A stretch of DNA of 21,914 nt. Origin: a virus. Shown here in pieces: positions 12,763-18,659 of this stretch; within the stretch, counting starts at the first letter, position 1; every line of letters starts with the position of its first letter. The stretch lies in the IMG/VR virus record IMGVR_UViG_3300049456_000026, positions 1 through 21,914 of that record. One strand, given 5' to 3'. The notes beneath the pieces were generated by a model. It searched no databases. It had not been told where the DNA came from and worked only from the letters and a program-made list of their open reading frames with translations. Both the position numbers and the translations under genes were made by a program.

Positions 12763-13571
12763 TGCGTCCGCATGGAAGGGCAAGGATCAGCGCGAGCCAT
12801 CCCGAAGCGCTCGCGATCTGCCAGCGCTGCGGCTTCATGTACAATCTCTCGGACCTGCAATGGCAGTGGGATTGGCAGCAAGGCCCGCGCCTGAAGAACC
12901 TGCGCATCCAGGTCTGCCGCACCTGCCTCGATGAGCCGCAGGAGAATGGCCGCACCATTGTCCTTCCTCCCGATCCGATTCCGAAGATGTATCCGTTGCC
13001 GGAGAATTACGCCAACGCAGACAACCCGCTCTCTCCGCTCGGCTTCAACGTCGCCGATAACTTCCTTCCCTTTCCGCCGCAGAGCCTCGGCGGCAGCATC
13101 GGCACGATGGTGCTCAATGCCGGCGTCAACGCCGCGTTCAATGGGGTGACGAATAAGCGCGCGCAGATGAGTGCCGCCCTCTCGGTCTCGGTCTCCAGCT
13201 TTGGGAATACGGTTGGCAAGAACTGGGCAGCGGACCCGAGCGGCACCTCGCTCTCGCTCGCCTCGACGGTCGCGGTGCAGACCCATGTTCTCTCGTCATT
13301 TGCGCTCTACGCGCCGAGCGACGCAAAGTTTCTTAACTCGGCGACAGGAGTGACCGGTTACGCGCTGCAGGGCAGCGCCGACAACGCCAACTGGACCACT
13401 CTCGTCTCCGGGAACACTGCCGGCACGATGGGAGAGATCGTGACCGGCACATCGACGTTCGGCACCTTCTATCAATACCACCGCGTCGCGATCCAGGGCG
13501 ACGGCATCTCGGCGGTCTACATCGCGCAGGCGGTCTTTTCCGTCTCCGATGCCGCACCGAACGATATCTGA
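12762..13571 (+). CDS. Zinc-ribbon phage protein fused to a discoidin-like domain
   Basis: 269 residues, ATG at 12762 overlapping the previous stop by one base. The N-terminus carries two CxxC knuckles, Cys20-x2-Cys23 (CQRCGF) and Cys52-x2-Cys55 (CRTCLD), around DLQWQWDWQQGPRLKN. This arrangement is familiar from phage proteins encoded beside the adaptor gene and probably binds zinc. After RTIVLPPDP and a Pro-rich linker, residues ~125-265 look like an F5/8-type-C (discoidin-like) beta-sandwich: WAADPSGTSLSLAS, LSSFALYAPSD, ALQGSADNANWTTL, YHRVAIQGDG. Discoidin folds often bind carbohydrate. The first part is probably internal to head-tail joining, the second a surface or glycan-contact module; both roles are inference. 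Confidence 0.65.
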   Translation: MRPHGRARISASHPEALAICQRCGFMYNLSDLQWQWDWQQGPRLKNLRIQVCRTCLDEPQENGRTIVLPPDPIPKMYPLPENYANADNPLSPLGFNVADNFLPFPPQSLGGSIGTMVLNAGVNAAFNGVTNKRAQMSAALSVSVSSFGNTVGKNWAADPSGTSLSLASTVAVQTHVLSSFALYAPSDAKFLNSATGVTGYALQGSADNANWTTLVSGNTAGTMGEIVTGTSTFGTFYQYHRVAIQGDGISAVYIAQAVFSVSDAAPNDI

Positions 13572-13580
13572 GAGGGGATC

Positions 13581-14315
13581 ATGGCGCAGAATTTTACGAC
13601 CCTCGTCTCCGAGATCGCCACGATTACCGCGATCACGTCGAATGTGCTCGTCAATGGCGACACCAATTTTGGCGGCATCATGAACGTGTTGATCGATTAT
13701 GCCGAGGGCCGGCTCTATCGCGAGCTTGACGTGCCGGTTGTCTCGGTCACCGACACATCCGTCTCATGCAGCAGCGGCGTGCGCAGCATCTCGCTGTCGA
13801 CCACGCAGGGCTCTCTTCTCGTCATCCAGACGCTCAACCTCCTGACCTCGGCCGGGGCGACATCATCCTATGCCACGCGCGTGCCGCTCGTGCCGACGTC
13901 GCAGGCTGTGATCGATATGATCTATCCCTCGGCCACGTCGTCGAACTGCGGGCAGCCGCAATATTTTACCCGGCTCTCCGATGTGCAGATCGTCCTCGGG
14001 CCGACCCCGGATCAGCCTTACGGCACCGAGGTCATCGCGACGATCCGGCCCAGCCCGCTCTCGGCGACCAATAGCAGCACTTGGCTTACTCAGAACGTGC
14101 CCGAGCTGATGGTGGCCGCCTGCATGATCTCGGCCGCCGGCTACATGCGCGACTTCGGCGCGCAGAGCGACAATCCGCAAATGGCACAGAGCTGGGAGTC
14201 GCAATATCAGGCGCTGATGAAGTCGATGAACGTCGATGCCAACCGTATGCGGTTCGAGTCGGCGGCATGGACCAGCCAGCAGCCGTCACCGCTCGCAACC
14301 CCGCCGAGGACCTGA
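13581..14315 (+). CDS. Second head-tail adaptor/tail protein
   Basis: 244 residues, strong ribosome site GAGGGG at 13571-13576. The N-terminal part is helical (IMNVLIDYAEGRLYRELDVP), a pattern typical of phage connector proteins, followed by strands and a PEL-helix (QNVPELMVAACMISAAGYMRDFG, near 173-195) and the C-terminal SWESQYQALMKSMNVDANRMRF helix. I recognise this as a phage family encoded between adaptor and nozzle genes, usually listed as tail tubular A-like or hypothetical. Function in head-tail closure is inferred from gene order and fold type. No membrane segment or signal peptide. Confidence 0.62.
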   Translation: MAQNFTTLVSEIATITAITSNVLVNGDTNFGGIMNVLIDYAEGRLYRELDVPVVSVTDTSVSCSSGVRSISLSTTQGSLLVIQTLNLLTSAGATSSYATRVPLVPTSQAVIDMIYPSATSSNCGQPQYFTRLSDVQIVLGPTPDQPYGTEVIATIRPSPLSATNSSTWLTQNVPELMVAACMISAAGYMRDFGAQSDNPQMAQSWESQYQALMKSMNVDANRMRFESAAWTSQQPSPLATPPRT

Positions 14316-14318
14316 TTC

Positions 14319-16346
14319 ATGCCTTGGGGTGCCATCCAACTGAAGCCCGGCGTCGATACGCAACTGACCCTCTCGGCCAACTCGGCCGGCGTCTCGGCCT
14401 CGCAGCTCATCAGGTACAAGGAAGGGCTGATCCAGACCATGGGCGGCTGGACCAACTATGTTTCATTCACCGTGCCGTCGACGGTGCGCGATCTGCACCC
14501 CTGGCAGGATGCGGCCGGGGCCAAGCATCTTTCTGTCGCCGGTACCGCACAGCTCGCGGTCCTCACGGCGGGGTCCCTGCAGGATATCACGCCGCAGACC
14601 ACCACCACGAACCCGACGCCGAATTTCTCGATCTCGTCCGGGAGCAATCTGGTTACGGTGGTCGACGCCGGTTCATCGGCCACGACCTTTAACACCGTCT
14701 ATTTCAATACCCCGATCGCGATCGGGGGCTTCCTGCTCAACGGCGCCTATCCGATCCACTCGGTGGGCGGTTCTTCGATCTACACGCTTTTGCTGTCGTC
14801 GGCCTCCGCAACGACAGTCTCGGCGAGCGGCATATTGCCAATATTCACTACATCATCGGGCTCGGGAACGGTGACGGTCACGCTGCCGAACAATGGCTTC
14901 ACGGCGATAACGGGCCTATTCCAGCAATTTATCGCAACGACCAGCGTCGGCGGCCTGACGATCCAGGGCAAGTATCAGATCAATTCGGTGATCGACTCGA
15001 CCAACTTTACCATCAACGCGACGCAGCAGGCATCCGCTGCTGCGACCGCGACGATGAATGCCAGCCGGGCGCAGCTTGTCTATTACGTCACGATCGGGCC
15101 AACAGCGGCCGGCACCGGGTTTGGCTCCGGCGGGTTTGGCTCCGGCGGGTTTGGCACTGGCTCGCCGCAGGCTGGCGTCCCCGGCACACCGATTACCGCC
15201 ACCGATTGGACCCAGGACAACTGGGGCGAAATCCTGATGGCGTGCCCGACTGATGGCCCGATCTACATCTGGTCGCCGGACTTCGGCTTTCAAAACGCGC
15301 AGGTGATCAATCAGGCGCCATTCTTCAACGGCGGCATCTTCATTTCGATGCCGCAGCAGATACTCGTCGCATGGAGGAGCACGCAATCGACCGGCGTGCA
15401 AGACCCGCTCCGCGTGCGCTGGTGCAACGCCGGGGATTACACCAACTGGACCGTTTCCAATCAGACCACGGCCGGCTCGTTCCAGTTCTCGTCCGGCTCG
15501 ACGATCGTCGGCGGCATCCAATGCCCGCAGTTCGGATTGATCTCGACCGACATCGAGGTCCATACCATGACCTATGTCGGCGGCACGGTGATCTTCAACT
15601 TCACGAAGGTCGGCACCGGTTGCGGCTGGATCAGCTCGCATGCCTGCGGCATTCTCTCCGGCAATCCGTTCTGGATGGGGACCAATAACTTCTTCACGCT
15701 CGGCGCGTCCGGTGTGACGCCGTTGCCATGCCCGGTCTGGGATCAGGTCTTCCAAAATATCTCGACGAGCTTTCAGACCAAGGTGCGCTGCGCGATCAAC
15801 TCGCCTTTTAACGAGATCATGTGGCCCTATCCGTCCGCCAACTCGACGGGCGAAAACGACTCCTATGTGAAGGTTCACATCGAGGGCCAAGAGTACGAAT
15901 GGGATTTCGGAACGCTCTCCGTTACCGCGTGGACCGACGTTTCGGTGCTCGGCATGCCGTTGCGTGCCGATAATACCGGGCAGGTTATCCAGCATGAGAC
16001 CGGCACCGCGATCACCGGCGCCGGGCTTCCCTCTATTCAGACCGGCTGGTGGACCGTCGCCGAGGGCGAGCAAATTCCGATCATCGACTTCGTGATCCCG
16101 GATTTCATCTATGGTACCCGCTCCGGCGTTCAGGGTGCCTCGATTAACATCACCTTCCTCGGTGTCAACTATCCCGGCGATACCCCGATAATCTATGGCC
16201 CCTACACGGTCACATCGGCCACCGAGTTCATCAATACGCGCATCCGCAATCGGCTCGTTTCCGCGCTAATCCAGAGCAATGCGAGCAGCGAGTTCTGGCG
16301 CATCGGCCGCATCCGCTTTCGCTTCGCGCAGTCGGGCAGGAGGTAA
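14319..16346 (+). CDS. Tail nozzle/packaged-DNA stabilisation-like protein
   Basis: 675 residues. It begins MPWGAIQLKPGVDTQLTLS and includes features common in the nozzle or DNA-stabilisation group (P22 gp10-like, T7 gp12-like): a YKEGLIQTMGGW opening strand set, an LRVRWCNAGDYTNWT core (around 364-378), GSTIVGGI, YVGGTVIFNFTKVG, NPFWMGTNNFF, LPCPVWDQVFQNIS, FNEIMWPYP and an EWDFGTLSVTAW strand. The N-terminal third has added Ser/Thr-rich beta repeats and a Gly/Phe repeat (267-281), longer than the P22 protein. It probably forms the lower part of the short tail. The stop TAA lies next to the AGGAGG ribosome site of the following gene. Exact family is not certain. Confidence 0.62.
   Translation: MPWGAIQLKPGVDTQLTLSANSAGVSASQLIRYKEGLIQTMGGWTNYVSFTVPSTVRDLHPWQDAAGAKHLSVAGTAQLAVLTAGSLQDITPQTTTTNPTPNFSISSGSNLVTVVDAGSSATTFNTVYFNTPIAIGGFLLNGAYPIHSVGGSSIYTLLLSSASATTVSASGILPIFTTSSGSGTVTVTLPNNGFTAITGLFQQFIATTSVGGLTIQGKYQINSVIDSTNFTINATQQASAAATATMNASRAQLVYYVTIGPTAAGTGFGSGGFGSGGFGTGSPQAGVPGTPITATDWTQDNWGEILMACPTDGPIYIWSPDFGFQNAQVINQAPFFNGGIFISMPQQILVAWRSTQSTGVQDPLRVRWCNAGDYTNWTVSNQTTAGSFQFSSGSTIVGGIQCPQFGLISTDIEVHTMTYVGGTVIFNFTKVGTGCGWISSHACGILSGNPFWMGTNNFFTLGASGVTPLPCPVWDQVFQNISTSFQTKVRCAINSPFNEIMWPYPSANSTGENDSYVKVHIEGQEYEWDFGTLSVTAWTDVSVLGMPLRADNTGQVIQHETGTAITGAGLPSIQTGWWTVAEGEQIPIIDFVIPDFIYGTRSGVQGASINITFLGVNYPGDTPIIYGPYTVTSATEFINTRIRNRLVSALIQSNASSEFWRIGRIRFRFAQSGRR
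15117..15161 (+). repeat. 15-bp tandem repeat, three copies (Gly-Phe-Gly-Ser-Gly)
   Basis: Three direct copies of a 15-base unit starting GGGTTTGGC inside the nozzle-like gene encode GFGSGGFGSGGFGTG. Copies 1 and 2 are identical; copy 3 differs in two bases. The product is a flexible Gly-rich linker between the beta-rich N-terminal region and the conserved core. Identical copies in coding DNA suggest recent slippage, so copy number could differ between relatives. Confidence 0.85.
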
Positions 16347-16349
16347 CCA

Positions 16350-16568
16350 ATGGCATTCGGGCTCGGCGATCTCTTGCAGACGATGCAGCAGGGCGTGCAG
16401 GCGATTAACAACCTGCGGCAATCCATTCTGACGACTTTCCCGCAGGCCGGCGCGCTCTCAACGTCGGCGACGACCGGGACAATCAGCTTCAGTTCATCGC
16501 AGCCGGCGGCGTTCTTGTCGGTGACGACGTCATCCGGTGGGACATACAAAGTCCCGCTCTTCTCATAG
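16350..16568 (+). CDS. Small phage protein upstream of the collar fibre
   Basis: 72 residues, with a perfect AGGAGG at 16338-16343 overlapping the stop of the nozzle-like gene. A predicted amphipathic N-terminal helix (LGDLLQTMQQGVQAINNLRQSIL) is followed by a Ser/Thr/Gly-rich beta region ending KVPLFS. No family recognised. The strong ribosome site implies substantial expression. Its place between nozzle and tail fibre genes suggests a tail component, for example a small needle, plug or fibre-adaptor subunit; inference from context only. Confidence 0.68.
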   Translation: MAFGLGDLLQTMQQGVQAINNLRQSILTTFPQAGALSTSATTGTISFSSSQPAAFLSVTTSSGGTYKVPLFS

Positions 16569-16575
16569 GTGATCT

Positions 16576-17475
16576 ATGACCAGCACATTCACCCCGAACC
16601 TGAATCTCGAAGAGCCCGCCAGGAACGACGACGTCGGCACATGGGACACGCCGGTCAACAACAACATGACGCTACTCGATCTGGCCGGCGGCGGTGTCTC
16701 CACGATCAGCCTCAACAACTCGCCTGTCGTTCTTTCCGCCGCGCAGTTCAAGTCGGCGGTCCTGGTCTTCAACAGCACATTGACAGGCAATTGTGCGATC
16801 ACCTTCCCGACCAGCTTTATTAAACCGTACACGATCCGCAATGCTTGCACCGGCAGCTCGGCCTTTGTGATCACGCTTCTGACAACAGCGTCGGCAACCC
16901 AGACCATCGCCGCGCCTCCAGGGGAGAGCATCTCCGTCTATGGTGACGGGACGAGCCTTAACTACATGTCCCTTGGCCGCGTCGGGTCATATTGGGACCA
17001 TGGAGGCAGCTCGGTTCCGGCGTGGGTCTCGGCGTGTACCGTGCCGCCGTATCTCGCTTGCGTCGGCGGGAGCTTCAGTGGGACGACCTATCCGGCCCTT
17101 GCGGGGTATCTCGGCGGAACGACGCTCCCGGACAGCAGGGGCCGCGCCCGCTATGCACTCGATGCCGGCGTCAGCCGCGTCACGTCGGCGATTTCCAACG
17201 TCGCCGGCAATACGCTCTTCGCAGGCGGCGGCGATCAGCTTCTGCAGCAGCACTCCCACGCTAATACCCTGACTGATCCAAGCCACGTCCACGGGGGCAT
17301 TCCGTTGCCAAGCGGCGCGGGCGGCGGTGGAGGTCTTCCGACTGTCAATGGCACGCAGAATACCGCTGCCGCCTTCACCGGCATGTCGATCAACAATGCC
17401 AACGCCGGCAGCGGCGCCGCGCAGAATATGCCGCCCGTTTATGTCGGTGGCATCACCATGATCAGGGCCGGCTAA
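16576..17475 (+). CDS. Tail collar-type fibre protein
   Basis: 299 residues, ribosome site AGGTGA at 16566-16571. The N-terminal ~130 residues (FTPNLNLEEPARNDDVGTWD) resemble phage tail-fibre shaft or attachment segments. Residues ~137-195 match the phage tail collar domain: GSYWDHGGSSVPAW, ACVGGSFSGTTYPALAGYLGG, TLPDSRGRARYALD. The last part has GGGDQ, a His-rich QHSHANTLTDPSHVHGG (225-241) that may coordinate metal in a trimeric fibre, a Gly-rich loop, and the typical ending NMPPVYVGGITMIRAG. Known for the family: trimeric receptor-contact or tail-tip proteins of phages and related microcystin-dependent-type proteins. A receptor-binding role is therefore likely. No fibre chaperone gene is recognised nearby. 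Confidence 0.78.
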   Translation: MTSTFTPNLNLEEPARNDDVGTWDTPVNNNMTLLDLAGGGVSTISLNNSPVVLSAAQFKSAVLVFNSTLTGNCAITFPTSFIKPYTIRNACTGSSAFVITLLTTASATQTIAAPPGESISVYGDGTSLNYMSLGRVGSYWDHGGSSVPAWVSACTVPPYLACVGGSFSGTTYPALAGYLGGTTLPDSRGRARYALDAGVSRVTSAISNVAGNTLFAGGGDQLLQQHSHANTLTDPSHVHGGIPLPSGAGGGGGLPTVNGTQNTAAAFTGMSINNANAGSGAAQNMPPVYVGGITMIRAG

Positions 17476-17486
17476 GCCAATTGATG

Positions 17487-17522
17487 GCGGCATGAATTGG
17501 GCGTATGTTCAATTCATGCCGC
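17487..17522 (+). promoter_or_regulatory. 13-bp inverted repeat enclosing a start codon
   Basis: GCGGCATGAATTG (17487-17499) and CAATTCATGCCGC (17510-17522) are perfect inverted copies with a ten-base loop. The right arm contains ATG 17516, the likely start of the next gene, and the left arm an alternative in-frame ATG (17492). A second pairing, CCAATT (17477-17482) with AATTGG (17495-17500), overlaps the left arm and would exclude it, leaving the right arm free. This looks like a translational switch or a termination/processing stem after the fibre gene; no T-run is present. Confidence 0.55.
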
Positions 17523-18139
17523 TGATCAAATCAGGAAGCAAAGCCGCCATCTCGCAAAATATTAGCGAGATGGTTCATGCCGGCCATCCGCAGGATCAGG
17601 CGGTTGCCGCCGCGATGCGCAATGCCCGGCAATACGGCCACGCGGCCGGCGGCGGCGTGCAGGCCCCGATGGGCGAGCGTTATGCATCGCGCCAGCTCTT
17701 CCACGAGGGCTTCCTTCACTCTTCTGTCCCCGGGCGGACGGACAAGCTTCCGATCTCCGTTGCCGGCGGCGCCTACGTCCTTCCCGCCGATCATGTCGCG
17801 GCCCTCGGCCAGGGCAATTCATTGGCTGGCGCGAACATCGTCAACAAGATGTTCAAGATGGGGCCCTACGGAACGCAGCTCGGCGGGCTTCACACCGGGC
17901 GCTCCAATGTGCCGCGTCTCAACCTGACACCGAAGCCGCCGAAGTTCGAACGCGGCGGGAACAGTCGGCACGTTCCGATCATCGCGGCCGGCGGCGAGAT
18001 CGTGATCCCGCCCGACAAGATCAAGGAAAAGTTCGGCTCCCTTGGCCATGGCCATAAGGCCCTCGACGAATGGGTCGTCAGGACAAGAAAGCAGCACGTC
18101 AAGACGCTGCGCAAATTGAAGCCGCCGAAACAGGATTGA
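17516..18139 (+). CDS. Gly-rich phage protein with duplicated AGG-x-x-V-[LI]-P motif
   Basis: 207 residues from ATG 17516; the in-frame ATG 17492 would add eight residues, but MPLIKSGSKAAISQNISEMV is the start I recognise from related phage proteins. The N-terminal helix region (to residue ~40, HPQDQAVAAAMRNAR) is typical of small phage structural proteins. Two internal repeats follow: PISVAGGAYVLPAD (79-92) and PIIAAGGEIVIPPD (154-167), a motif also found in tape-measure and internal virion proteins. Gly/His-rich spacers and a basic C-terminal tail (RKQHVKTLRKLKPPK). Probably a minor virion or internal protein. There is no Shine-Dalgarno sequence; the start is enclosed in a 13-bp inverted repeat. 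Confidence 0.65.
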   Translation: MPLIKSGSKAAISQNISEMVHAGHPQDQAVAAAMRNARQYGHAAGGGVQAPMGERYASRQLFHEGFLHSSVPGRTDKLPISVAGGAYVLPADHVAALGQGNSLAGANIVNKMFKMGPYGTQLGGLHTGRSNVPRLNLTPKPPKFERGGNSRHVPIIAAGGEIVIPPDKIKEKFGSLGHGHKALDEWVVRTRKQHVKTLRKLKPPKQD

Positions 18140-18143
18140 TGCG

Positions 18144-18653
18144 ATGACCTGTCCGTCCGTCGTGCGAAACGCAAAACCTGCCGACAGGCAGGAAATCTGG
18201 CGGCTCTTCCTGCAGGGGCATCGCGAGAACGGCCAGTTCACGCTCGCGCCCGAGAAGGTTGATTGGTTTCTCAATCGCGCACTCTTTCCCGAACTCATTC
18301 CGGAATGGGATAGCGGCGCACGCGGCGTCGTTGGCGTCATCGGCGATGTCGGGAAGTTGGAGGCGCTCGCCGTGCTGTTCATCGGCACCTTCTGGTACTC
18401 GCATGATCGGCATCTGGAGGAATACATCGTCTATGTCGATCCGGAGTGTCGGCGCTCGCATCATGCCGTCTCCCTGGTCTCATGGATGAAGGCGCAGAGC
18501 GACCGCATCCGCGTGCCGCTCGTGACCGGCATCATCAGCAATGAGCGCACCGAGGCGAAGTGCCGGCTCTATCGCCGACTGGTGCCGAAGATCGGCGAGT
18601 TCTTCCTCTATGGGGGCAGCGTGCGCGCATCGAGCGCGGCGATTGCAGCGTAA
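18144..18653 (+). CDS. GNAT-like N-acetyltransferase
   Basis: 169 residues; ATG four bases after the previous stop with AGGA upstream. The order of elements fits the GNAT fold: an N-terminal VRNAKPADRQEIWRLFLQGH (beta1-alpha1), a central LEALAVLFIG strand, EEYIVYVDPECRRSHHAVSLVSWM (92-115) as beta4-alpha3 with a degenerate acetyl-CoA loop (RRSHHA in place of R/Q-x-x-G-x-G/A), and C-terminal ISNERTEAKCRLYRRLVPKIGEFFLY. Known for the family: transfer of acetyl from acetyl-CoA to an amine. The loop lacks the usual glycines, so activity may be reduced or the substrate unusual. Such genes recur between tail and internal protein genes of podovirus-like phages; the substrate is unknown. Confidence 0.68.
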   Translation: MTCPSVVRNAKPADRQEIWRLFLQGHRENGQFTLAPEKVDWFLNRALFPELIPEWDSGARGVVGVIGDVGKLEALAVLFIGTFWYSHDRHLEEYIVYVDPECRRSHHAVSLVSWMKAQSDRIRVPLVTGIISNERTEAKCRLYRRLVPKIGEFFLYGGSVRASSAAIAA

Positions 18654-18659
18654 TCGGCA

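Noticed and set aside
14916-16073. 385-codon open frame on the - strand
   Set aside because: Antisense to the conserved core of the nozzle-like gene; Arg/Ala/Asp-rich composition without motif.
16576-17475. Collar fibre gene as target of a diversity-generating retroelement
   Set aside because: No reverse transcriptase gene or template-like repeat of the fibre's 3' end is visible in this window.
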